Positions 1 to 8,337 of a stretch of 64,000 nt of DNA are shown here, one piece after another (position 1 is the first letter of the stretch; each line of letters begins with the position of its first letter). The position numbers were made by a program, and so were the translations under genes. Source of the DNA: DATCHW01 sp963806045 (GTDB taxonomy: Bacteria > Bacteroidota > Ignavibacteria > Tepidaquicellales > Tepidaquicellaceae); contig CAWDWP010000002.1 in assembly GCA_963806045.1 (NCBI GenBank), positions 1-64,000 of the forward strand, read 5' to 3'. The notes under the pieces were generated by a model. The model was not told the DNA's origin, made no database searches, and saw nothing but the letters and a program-made list of their open reading frames with translations.

Positions 1-272
1 ACAATTTTCAAAAATGTCAGTTAAAAATGACATAGATGCTAATTTAAAAATATTTAACTGCTTAATTTTTCTTCAATTTATTAAATCAAATAAAAAAAGG
101 ACTGCAATAAGAGCATATATAAATATATTTTTATTTAATTATATTCTATTTAAATTAAATATAACTAATCGGGTTAAGTAAATTCTGATGTTAACCCGAA
201 ACTATGAAAAAAGACATATCTAAAGAAGACATATCTTAAGTTATTTTCTTATATAATCTTATATATAATTAT

Positions 273-1209
273 ATGAAAAATATAAATAGGCGGGATTTTT
301 TAAAGACAGCAGCCCTCGGTGATCTGCAGCCACACTCGGCGCATCCACATGTTAAAGGAGCTGAAAAAGTTCTCCCGGAAGATAGAATCGGTGTCCTTGT
401 TGATACTGATGTTTGTGTCGGATGCCGTCACTGTGAATGGGCTTGCCGTGTCGCACATGATTTGCCGACTCCCGCTCTTGATAACTATGCTGATAAATCT
501 GTTTTTAAAGAATACAGACGTACTGATTCAACTGCATTAACGGTTGTCAATGAATTCGAAAATGAAAAAAATCCTCTGCTCCCTATACACGTAAAATTTC
601 AATGTATGCATTGTGAACGTCCGGCTTGTGTTTCTGCCTGTATAGTCGGTGCATTATCAAAACTTGAGGATGGAAGTGTGGTTTGGGATGACAGTAAATG
701 TATCGGTTGCCGTTATTGCATGGTCGCCTGTCAATTCCAGATACCTACTTATGATTATAATAAATCTATTGACCCTCATATCAGGAAATGTGATTTATGT
801 TATGACAGAAGAAAAGTGGGTAAGCTGCCTGCATGTGTTGAAATTTGTCCTAATGAAGTTCTGTTGTTCGGCAAACGCACTGAACTTTTGAGAATTGCAA
901 AAAACAGAATAAAACGAAAATCAGATGTCTATGTAGAGCACATTTATGGAGAACAGGAAATAGGCGGAACATCGTGGATGTATTTAGCAACTAAAAACTT
1001 CGATAAACTTAAAAATGCCGCCGCTTGGTGTCAATCCCGCACCCGGAACATCTGAATCAATACAGCACGGAATATTTGCTTACTTTGTACCACCGGTTAC
1101 ATTATACGCTTTGCTTGGAATTATGATGTGGATTACTAAACAACGCAAGGATGATGATATAAGAGATAATCATGAACCGAAAGTTGAAAAGAAGGAGGAA
1201 GAATTATGA
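273..1209 (+). CDS. HybA-like iron-sulfur protein (four 4Fe-4S clusters), frameshifted
   Basis: This is an electron-transfer subunit that would pass electrons between a periplasmic cytochrome or dehydrogenase and the HybB-like quinone subunit downstream. Four cysteine groups fit four [4Fe-4S] clusters: CVGCRHCEWAC, CMHCERPACVSAC, CIGCRYCMVAC and CDLC with CVEIC. The N-terminus has a Tat motif, RRDFLKTAALG. The uninterrupted frame stops at 1055, but the C-terminal membrane anchor of HybA proteins follows in another frame (about 1015-1209). Removing one A from the five-A run at 1011-1015 joins the two into about 311 residues, a normal HybA length. The Tat hydrophobic stretch also looks scrambled by a compensating pair of shifts near 321 and 347; the third frame there reads SAATLGAST. 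The stop overlaps the next start as ATGA. Family and role are secure, but no catalytic partner is visible within the window. Confidence 0.82.
1192..1198 (+). promoter_or_regulatory. Strong Shine-Dalgarno site before the HybB-like gene
   Basis: AAGGAGG lies seven bases before the ATG at 1206, inside the 3' end of the upstream gene. Most other genes in the window lack so strong a site. It supports the 1206 start and efficient reinitiation at the ATGA overlap. Confidence 0.7.
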
Positions 1210-2393
1210 TACCGACTCCTGTTAAACATCGCTTTTTTACTCCCGGTGTTTTAATATTAAGTGTTATAGCACTTAATGGATTAGTATTTTTAGCAATAAG
1301 ATTTATATGGGGAATCGGTGCAGTTACGAATCTTGATAATAACACGCCCTGGGGATTATGGATAGGTGTTGATGTCGCCGCCGGTGTTGCTCTGGCTGCG
1401 GGTGGTTTTACTTCAGCTGCTTTAGGTCACGTTATGCACCGCGACCAATATCACGCAATTGTTCGTCCGGCACTGCTAACTGCTATGCTTGGTTATACTT
1501 TTGTAGCCTTTGCTGTTTGTGTTGATATCGGACGATTTTATTATATCTGGCACCCGCTAATAATGTGGAATGGAAATTCGGCTTTGTTTGAAGTTGGTAT
1601 TTGCGTGATGATTTATATGTCAGTTCTTTATATAGAATTTCTTCCGGTTGTTACTGAAAGATTTATTGGCAGAGTTAATCTACCCGGGATACTAAAAGTA
1701 TTTAATAAACCTGTTGATAAATTATTAAGAATTCTCGATAAGGGTCTGTCAAAAACAATGTTCGTATTTATAATTGCAGGAGTAGTGCTTTCAACACTTC
1801 ACCAGTCTTCGCTTGGCACTCTTATGGTTATTGCAGGTCATAAAATGCATCCGCTCTGGCAGACACCGATATTGCCTCTTTTGTTCCTTCTTTCTGCTAT
1901 AGCAGTTGGTTTTCCGATGATTATTTTCGAGTCGCTGATTGCTGCCCGCAGTTTTAAATTGAAACCGGAAATTGATGTACTGTCAGGTCTTGGTAAAATG
2001 GTCGCACCTATTTTAGCAATTTATCTTGCTGTCAAAATTGGAGATGTATTTGTTCGTGAATCTTTCAAATATCTTGTAATCTTTGATACGCAATCGTGGA
2101 TGTTTATTACTGAAATCGCAATACTGGTTAGAGCATTCTTTATGTTCATGTCAAAGAAAACTGAAAATTCACCTGCCAGACTTTTTATAGCATCGTCGCT
2201 CGTAATAGCAGGGGTGCTTCTCAATAGGGTTAATAATTTTATAATTGCGTATAATCCGTTTTACAGCCCTGTTACTTATTATCCTTCATTCGGAGAAATT
2301 TCAGTTACAATTGGATGTATAGCATTGCTTGTAATTGCTTATAGATTCATCGTGATTAATTTCCCGGTTATAAGTCAGGAACATAAAGTTTGA
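1206..2393 (+). CDS. HybB/NrfD-family membrane subunit
   Basis: This is a polytopic inner-membrane protein of the NrfD/PsrC/HybB family, which exchanges electrons or protons with the quinone pool and has no cofactor of its own. At 395 residues it matches the HybB branch rather than shorter NrfD proteins. About ten hydrophobic segments are visible, and the N-terminal GVDVAAGVALAAGGF and HPLIMWNG stretches are typical of the family. It overlaps the HybA-like gene by four bases and is followed 56 bases later by a multiheme cytochrome gene. The three genes form a compact Fe-S/quinone/cytochrome module, as in Hyb- or Hmc-type complexes. Without a hydrogenase gene nearby, the donor or acceptor is unknown. 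Confidence 0.85.
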   Translation: MIPTPVKHRFFTPGVLILSVIALNGLVFLAIRFIWGIGAVTNLDNNTPWGLWIGVDVAAGVALAAGGFTSAALGHVMHRDQYHAIVRPALLTAMLGYTFVAFAVCVDIGRFYYIWHPLIMWNGNSALFEVGICVMIYMSVLYIEFLPVVTERFIGRVNLPGILKVFNKPVDKLLRILDKGLSKTMFVFIIAGVVLSTLHQSSLGTLMVIAGHKMHPLWQTPILPLLFLLSAIAVGFPMIIFESLIAARSFKLKPEIDVLSGLGKMVAPILAIYLAVKIGDVFVRESFKYLVIFDTQSWMFITEIAILVRAFFMFMSKKTENSPARLFIASSLVIAGVLLNRVNNFIIAYNPFYSPVTYYPSFGEISVTIGCIALLVIAYRFIVINFPVISQEHKV

Positions 2394-2449
2394 AAGATAT
2401 AAATTTAAATTAAAAGTAATTAATTGTATAAGAACAAGTAAATTACAAA

Positions 2450-3670
2450 ATGAAAAAAATATTTTTTATTATAATACCGGTAATTCTGATAGGTTATATA
2501 TTAATTATAACTCTTTTACCACGGACAAAATCAGAAAATATAAAATCTAACGATAAAGTTTCATCTATCCCGAATGTAATAAATACTAATAAGGATATGC
2601 CGTTAGACCACGTAAAGCAGGCACTCAATTGCAAGTCCTGCCATACATGCGAATATCCTACGAAACAAGACCCTTGCCTGATTAATTGTCCCCGCAACGA
2701 TATGGAATCTATTTTTCATTCTTCAAAAGAAGGTCCTGATGTTGTGGTTCTTGACCAAATGTCGGAGAATTACACAGGGGTTGTATTTTCACACAAAATA
2801 CATTCGCAGATGGCAGAAATGTCCTCCGGTTGTACAAACTGCCATCATTACAATACCACCGGACCTATTTTAAATTGCCGTGAGTGTCATGATAATATAA
2901 GAACTCGTGAAGATGTTTCAATACCCGACCTGAAAGCCGCTTACCATCGGCAGTGTACTGCATGTCATTTACAGTGGAGCCATGATAACGGATGCAATTC
3001 GCAATGCCATTTACGAAAGGATGCAAACACTCAACCGCTTAGCAAAGAACAAATCAATGCTATTACAAATAAAACTCATCCTGTTCGTACTGAACCTACA
3101 AAATTGATTTGGGAAACAAATTACGCATCAGGTAAAATTGTTACATTCTTCCACGATGAACACAATAAGCTATTTAAAATAGATTGCAAAACCTGTCACA
3201 GTCAGGATAATTGTATAAAATGCCATGATTCAAAAATCAAAAAGGATTTAAACAATCCTATACAAACAACTAAGTCAGCAGAAGAGCATCATAAGCCGTG
3301 CAGCACTTGTCATAGTGTAACCAATAACTGTCAGAAATGCCACAGTGAAAAAGAAACATCGCCTTTTAATCACGGCAGGTCTGTCGGATGGACATTGAAA
3401 TCATATCACAGTCAGTTAACTTGTGCCGGTTGTCACGGTAATGGTACACCGAAGAAGCTTGACAGAACTTGCACTAATTGCCACAAGAATTTTGTACCTG
3501 GAAAATTTGACCATAAGAAAACAGGTCTCGTTCTTTCCGAAAGTCATAAAGATATTGAATGTAAAGAGTGTCATACTAATAATGATTTTTCGATAGCTCC
3601 CGTTTGTAAGAACTGCCACGATGATAAGTCTTATCCAGCTCAGTCTCCGGGAAAAAAAGGTAAGAAATAA
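2450..3670 (+). CDS. Multiheme cytochrome c, 12 canonical heme sites plus one CX3CH
   Basis: This is a 406-residue exported cytochrome. One N-terminal hydrophobic segment (about residues 3-23) serves as a signal or anchor. I count twelve CXXCH motifs: CKSCH, CTNCH, CRECH, CTACH, CKTCH, CIKCH, CSTCH, CQKCH, CAGCH, CTNCH, CKECH and CKNCH. There is also one CX3CH variant, CNSQCH, which could bind a thirteenth heme. Many additional histidines could be distal ligands. It ends the plus-strand operon behind the HybA- and HybB-like genes, so it probably acts as the periplasmic electron donor or acceptor of that membrane complex. The family is Hmc-like or tetraheme-repeat-like; the exact assignment is uncertain. 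Confidence 0.88.
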   Translation: MKKIFFIIIPVILIGYILIITLLPRTKSENIKSNDKVSSIPNVINTNKDMPLDHVKQALNCKSCHTCEYPTKQDPCLINCPRNDMESIFHSSKEGPDVVVLDQMSENYTGVVFSHKIHSQMAEMSSGCTNCHHYNTTGPILNCRECHDNIRTREDVSIPDLKAAYHRQCTACHLQWSHDNGCNSQCHLRKDANTQPLSKEQINAITNKTHPVRTEPTKLIWETNYASGKIVTFFHDEHNKLFKIDCKTCHSQDNCIKCHDSKIKKDLNNPIQTTKSAEEHHKPCSTCHSVTNNCQKCHSEKETSPFNHGRSVGWTLKSYHSQLTCAGCHGNGTPKKLDRTCTNCHKNFVPGKFDHKKTGLVLSESHKDIECKECHTNNDFSIAPVCKNCHDDKSYPAQSPGKKGKK

Positions 3671-3750
3671 AGAAAGTCCGGTTCGAACATTAAAGGCAGT
3701 ATATTGTAATTCTATCAGACAAGATTGAAAGAGATCTCTGGAATTTTGAA

Positions 3751-5322
3751 CTATAAATCATTTCCTGAGTAAGACAAATTAAAGCTTTTGTTAATCAATG
3801 GAAAATCAGGGATTATATTACCAAGACCCGCATCAGGAAGTGCACGCCAATTAATAAAAGAGGGGTCACGAACAGCAACTCTATTTATATTCCGATTCGA
3901 ATCAGTTGTAATAAAATAGACAATATCTCCCCTCCATCCTTCAACTATACTTACTGCGACTGCATCATTTTTGAATGAAGTGTCGGGAAGGGTTATGCAA
4001 ATATCTTCTTTCGGAAGTTTGCTCAATGCTTTTCGTATAGTATTAATTGATGCTTGAACTTCTTTGACACGGACTTGGAATCGGGCATAAACATCACCGC
4101 CCTGCTCTGTTGCAATCTCTCCAAGAGTTATCTCATCATAAGCAGCGTACGGAAAATCATATCTCGCGTCGTTTTCTATACCGGATGCTTTTGCGACAAT
4201 GCCTACGGTGCCAAATTCTTTTGCGGATTTTTGTGAGAGTATTCCGGTGCCGTTAAGCCGGTTCACAAGGGATGTATTATTTTCAGCCAAATTAATAATT
4301 TCGGAAAAATCTTTAGCAATCTTTATGAGGTCATCTGATAACATATTTATTCCGTTGTCGTTAATATCTTTAGATACTCCCCCAACTATATTAACTCCCC
4401 GTAAAAATCTGTTTCCTGTAAGCTTCATGTTTATTTGCATTATCATTTCCCGCAGCCTTGCTCCCTGAGAACCGCCAAAATTAAAACCTGTATCCAGCAT
4501 GATTGCACCGATGTCTCCTAAATGATTGGCTAATCTTTCAAGTTCTGCATAAATTACCCGAAGGTATAATGCACGTTTTGGAGGGAAGAAATCACATAAA
4601 TCTTCGAGTGCCTGACAAAAAGCCAGCGAATGACTAAATGAACTATCTCCTGAAATTTTTTCTGAAAGAAGTAATTTACTGTTAAGCGGAAGGATTTCAA
4701 ATAATTTTTCGCTTCCTTTATGCGTATAGCCGAGGCGTGGTTCTAACAATACGATTTCTTCTCCTGCTACACTAAAGTGAAAATGTCCCGGTTCAATTAT
4801 ACCTGCATGAATAGGACCAACTGGTATTTCATAAATTCCCTCACCTTCAACTTGTTGAAATTGATATGTATGTTCATCGTCTGCTGAGATTGTTTTCGAA
4901 ACAAAATCTTTTCTCAGAGGAAATACATCACCCAGACTATTATCATGAAGTATAATTCGTCGTGCATCCGGATGACCTATAGGAGTAAGCCCGAAAAAAG
5001 TTTTTATTTGTCTTTCGTAATTCCATGCTTCTTGTATAAAAGGGGTAATTGAAGCAAATTCTTCCGTGTTTTTTAATTGAATAAACGGGATAACAAATGC
5101 ATTCTCCTTTGGAATCCCGAAAATATACCAAATCTTAAAACATTGGTTTTGATTTCTTTCATCTGTTGCAGTCATTAGCTTGAGAGGCAGATTATGATGG
5201 CTGTGTAAATCAATAACTATATCTTTAATCTTAGTGATGGGCACTTCAAAAATTACGGTATTATTAAATATCTCTAATGCAGAGTTTTCAGGGATGTATT
5301 GTTTTATGTTTTCAATATTCAT
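3751..5322 (-). CDS. Ehr/Hyf-like large subunit lacking NiFe ligands
   Basis: This 523-residue protein fuses the complex I 30-kDa-like domain (residues about 1-170, including YERQIKTFFGLTPIGHPDARR) to a 49-kDa/NiFe-hydrogenase large-subunit-like domain (GPIHAGIIEPGHFHFS onward). The N-terminal site, CxxC in true hydrogenases, reads SGDSSFSH at about 224-231. The C-terminal DPCxxC site reads RDPSF at about 485-489. It therefore cannot bind a NiFe centre. This pattern defines the known energy-converting-hydrogenase-related (Ehr) complexes. It is the last gene of the operon and starts one base after the stop of the antiporter-like gene. The family call is secure; the substrate, if there is one, is unknown. 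Confidence 0.88.
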   Translation of the reverse strand: MNIENIKQYIPENSALEIFNNTVIFEVPITKIKDIVIDLHSHHNLPLKLMTATDERNQNQCFKIWYIFGIPKENAFVIPFIQLKNTEEFASITPFIQEAWNYERQIKTFFGLTPIGHPDARRIILHDNSLGDVFPLRKDFVSKTISADDEHTYQFQQVEGEGIYEIPVGPIHAGIIEPGHFHFSVAGEEIVLLEPRLGYTHKGSEKLFEILPLNSKLLLSEKISGDSSFSHSLAFCQALEDLCDFFPPKRALYLRVIYAELERLANHLGDIGAIMLDTGFNFGGSQGARLREMIMQINMKLTGNRFLRGVNIVGGVSKDINDNGINMLSDDLIKIAKDFSEIINLAENNTSLVNRLNGTGILSQKSAKEFGTVGIVAKASGIENDARYDFPYAAYDEITLGEIATEQGGDVYARFQVRVKEVQASINTIRKALSKLPKEDICITLPDTSFKNDAVAVSIVEGWRGDIVYFITTDSNRNINRVAVRDPSFINWRALPDAGLGNIIPDFPLINKSFNLSYSGNDL

Positions 5323-5323
5323 T

Positions 5324-6754
5324 TTAATATTTTAAAATTACGTCATTGATTAATGCATATAGAAATTGCGGTATATGAATACTTAAGTAAAAAGCGATAC
5401 CTATAAGTACAACCGGCGGGATAATAAGCCAGATACTTTGTTCTCCTCCGATAATTTCAGCCGGTTTATCTCCGAATACCATAGCTGATGCATGCCTGAG
5501 AAATCCAATGAAAAGTAAAGTCATGAAGAGAATTACAACTATACTAACAATTAGGTGAATATTCATTCCCGCAGAAAGTATAGATATTTTGGTGAAAAAT
5601 ATCCCAAATGGCGGTGTACCGGTAATAGCAAGAAATCCTGTAAAGAAAATTATACTAGTTACGGGGAGAGAGTTAATAGCTCCTTTTATACGTACAATTT
5701 TAGTTGAGCTATACTTTAATAATATAGTTCCGGCAGATAAGAAAAGAGCAGATTTTAATAATGCGTGATAGATCATATGCAGTATCCCGGCATAAACACC
5801 AAAGCCGCCGTAACCGAATCCGAGCGCAATAATACCCATATTTTCTATACTGGAATACGCAAGCAGCCTTTTATAATTTTTTTGAACAACTATAAGTAAT
5901 GCGGCAACAATTATTGAAATAACACCAAAAACAATCAGTAAACTCTGTGAAAAATACAAACCGACTACTGCGTCTGTCATTACTTTAAATCTTAGAACTA
6001 TGATAAATGTTACATTTAATAGAACACCTGATAAGAGTGCACTAACCGGTGCAGGTGCTTTACTGTGAGCATCAGGTAGCCATGTATGCATCGGAGCTAA
6101 CCCGATTTTTGTTCCATAGCCTATTAAAACAAAGATAAAAGCAATTTTCGCGACTAAGGGGTCAAGATGCACGGTATTCACTTTCAATGTTTGCCAATCA
6201 ATAAATCCGCTTGTCGATGAACTAAAGTACAACAATGTTCCAAAAAACCCAAGTAATAAACCAATAGAATTAATGATTAAATATTTCCAGGCAGCTTCAA
6301 TCGCGGAGGGCTTATTGTAAAAACTAATCAGGAATGCTGTGCAAAGCGTTGTAGCCTCGATAGAAATCCAGGCAAATATAGGACTGCTGGTGGTAACAGC
6401 AAGGAACATTACCCCAAGAAAAAGATTCAGCAGAATAAAATATTGTCTTACTTTACTAAAACCGATTATGTTCTTAGCTGTTTCTTCCCGAAGATATTGG
6501 ACTGAATAGACAGTAGTTGCAAGTCCAACAAAAGCAATGATGAGCATCACTATGGACCCTAATGCATCAATATAAAAAAATGGAAAAAACTCATAAACTC
6601 CAATAGAAGAAACTTTAAGAGTGATAATCATTGAAACGGTCAATGCTACTGCTGAAGTAATAATGGAAGTAATCTCAATGATTTTCCTTTTCTTAACAAA
6701 GAGACCTATTAGTAATACAATGAAAAAAGATGTAAAAAGAATTATCAGTTCCAT
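5324..6754 (-). CDS. Antiporter-like membrane subunit (HyfF/NuoN type)
   Basis: This 476-residue membrane protein is homologous to the Mrp/NuoL/M/N subunits and is closest in layout to HyfF of hydrogenase 4. About 13-14 hydrophobic segments are visible. The broken-helix channel motif is present as YGTKIGLAPMHTWLPDAHSK with its conserved lysine and histidines, and a second channel lysine sits in HALLKSALFLSAG. These are the residues expected for proton or sodium translocation, so the pump part looks functional even though the peripheral arm lacks cofactor ligands. It starts 4 bases after the HyfE-like stop. Confidence 0.87.
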   Translation of the reverse strand: MELIILFTSFFIVLLIGLFVKKRKIIEITSIITSAVALTVSMIITLKVSSIGVYEFFPFFYIDALGSIVMLIIAFVGLATTVYSVQYLREETAKNIIGFSKVRQYFILLNLFLGVMFLAVTTSSPIFAWISIEATTLCTAFLISFYNKPSAIEAAWKYLIINSIGLLLGFFGTLLYFSSSTSGFIDWQTLKVNTVHLDPLVAKIAFIFVLIGYGTKIGLAPMHTWLPDAHSKAPAPVSALLSGVLLNVTFIIVLRFKVMTDAVVGLYFSQSLLIVFGVISIIVAALLIVVQKNYKRLLAYSSIENMGIIALGFGYGGFGVYAGILHMIYHALLKSALFLSAGTILLKYSSTKIVRIKGAINSLPVTSIIFFTGFLAITGTPPFGIFFTKISILSAGMNIHLIVSIVVILFMTLLFIGFLRHASAMVFGDKPAEIIGGEQSIWLIIPPVVLIGIAFYLSIHIPQFLYALINDVILKY

Positions 6755-6758
6755 TATT

Positions 6759-7406
6759 CTATTCTTTTAAATTTTTCATTGACGTTATATCAAGTGTTCC
6801 AAAATGGTTGTAAATCATCGATATAAAAACAGTGGCAATTATAATCCAGATTAAAATATTGAAGATGATACCGAGTTGAAGCACTGCTGATTGTTCCAGA
6901 CCTGCAAATATTGTGAAAGCGACGATACTATTTTCAAATGAAAGTATTCCTATAATCTGGGATAAAGCCCCCTTACGATTCACGATTAAAAACAATGAAA
7001 GAAACATAGAAGAAAGCGCAAACGACAACAATGCTTTATTGGCAGGAATTATACTTGTAAGCGGTTCAAATTTCTGAGAATGAACTATAAACGTCAATAT
7101 CGCAATTATTATTAACGTCAGCGGAGTGTTCAGGTATGTACTTACCGAAAAAACAAGTTCATGCTTTTTAATCAATCGTACAAAAAATATCGGTGCCAAA
7201 ATCCCTTTTACTATCAATGCAATTAAAGCAATAAAGAGCAGCGGAATATTACCCGTTTCAAAAAAAGAATTAAATAATATGGTCACAATTACGAGCGATT
7301 GTATATTATACGCAAGTATAGCTCCAAAATTCTTCTTCGTAATGTGCAAAAATACAATGGTCAAAAAAACTATTTCCAGTAAATATTGTAAGAAAATAAT
7401 ATTCAT
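6759..7406 (-). CDS. HyfE-like membrane subunit
   Basis: This 215-residue, very hydrophobic protein has about six to seven membrane segments. Its size and position, between the NuoH-like and NuoN-like subunits, match HyfE of hydrogenase-4-type complexes, whose C-terminal half resembles NuoK. The sequence IIGILSFENSIVAFTIFAG resembles the NuoK glutamate-containing helix and supplies a membrane-embedded acidic residue for the proton path. The start lies 2 bases after the stop of the HyfC-like gene, showing tight translational coupling. The assignment rests on context, length and this helix. Confidence 0.82.
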   Translation of the reverse strand: MNIIFLQYLLEIVFLTIVFLHITKKNFGAILAYNIQSLVIVTILFNSFFETGNIPLLFIALIALIVKGILAPIFFVRLIKKHELVFSVSTYLNTPLTLIIIAILTFIVHSQKFEPLTSIIPANKALLSFALSSMFLSLFLIVNRKGALSQIIGILSFENSIVAFTIFAGLEQSAVLQLGIIFNILIWIIIATVFISMIYNHFGTLDITSMKNLKE

Positions 7407-7408
7407 AA

Positions 7409-8335
7409 TTAATAAATTAGTCCTATAGCTACTGCATTAAGTATAAAGGAAATCATAAGAAGATCCGGAAGCCGGAAAAAACGAAACTTAGCCATACTTG
7501 ATTCAATAACAGCAATTAACACACAAAAAATTAAAATTTTTATCAAAATTGCACCTACGCCGATAATAATTGAAGTTGCATCTGCGCTATGAGCAATTCC
7601 TAATGGTAAAAAAAGATTTGCTCCGAGTGAAGCAAAAATAAAAAGCTTGTTAGCCGAAGCCCATTCCATAAGCGCCAGTCTTTTTCCTGAGTATTCTAAA
7701 ATCATTGCTTCATGAATCATTGTCAGCTCTAAATGAGTGGCTGGATTATCAAAAGGAAATCTGGCTGTCTCTGCCAGCAACACAATAAAAAATCCGCTAA
7801 ATGCAAGCAAGATAGCCGGAAAAGAATTACTGATTTCATATATATTGACATCTGATATCGCAAATAGATTTGTAGTTTTGCTGACAAGAGAAACCGTCAG
7901 GAGGGAAAAAATAAGTCCGCCTTCAGCAAGTGCCGAAATGGTCATTTCCCGGCTGGAACCAAATCCACCAAAAGAGCTGCCTGTATCCATGCCTGCAAGC
8001 GCCATAAAGAAAGTTCCAACAGCAAGTGTATAAACGACGACTAATAAATCGCCGGTTAAGATATTTGCAGGAAAAGATACAAAGATGGGAATGTTTGTCC
8101 CAACCACTATTGTTATGGCAAAAACAATAAATGGTGCAATACGGAAAATCCACGAAGCATCCTTGCTGATTATTTCATCTTTATGAAGGAGTTTCCATAA
8201 ATCTCTATAGGGCTGAAAAATACTAGCTCCCTGCCTGTTTTGAAACTTAGCTTTTAACTTTCTTATTATGCCTATAAAGAGCGGTGAAACCGCAGGCATT
8301 AAGACAAGTTGAAGTATCCAGATAAAAATTGTCAT
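7409..8335 (-). CDS. HyfC/NuoH-like membrane subunit
   Basis: This 308-residue protein with about eight hydrophobic segments belongs to the complex I subunit 1 (NuoH) family in its hydrogenase-4 (HyfC/HycD) form. The conserved cytoplasmic loop is intact: ETARFPFDNPATHLELTM followed by HEAMILEYSG. This loop couples the peripheral arm to the membrane arm in complex I relatives. Its preservation contrasts with the loss of cofactor ligands in the two peripheral subunits. It lies between the large HyfB-like and HyfE-like genes with 2-base gaps. Confidence 0.88.
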   Translation of the reverse strand: MTIFIWILQLVLMPAVSPLFIGIIRKLKAKFQNRQGASIFQPYRDLWKLLHKDEIISKDASWIFRIAPFIVFAITIVVGTNIPIFVSFPANILTGDLLVVVYTLAVGTFFMALAGMDTGSSFGGFGSSREMTISALAEGGLIFSLLTVSLVSKTTNLFAISDVNIYEISNSFPAILLAFSGFFIVLLAETARFPFDNPATHLELTMIHEAMILEYSGKRLALMEWASANKLFIFASLGANLFLPLGIAHSADATSIIIGVGAILIKILIFCVLIAVIESSMAKFRFFRLPDLLMISFILNAVAIGLIY

Positions 8336-8337
8336 TA

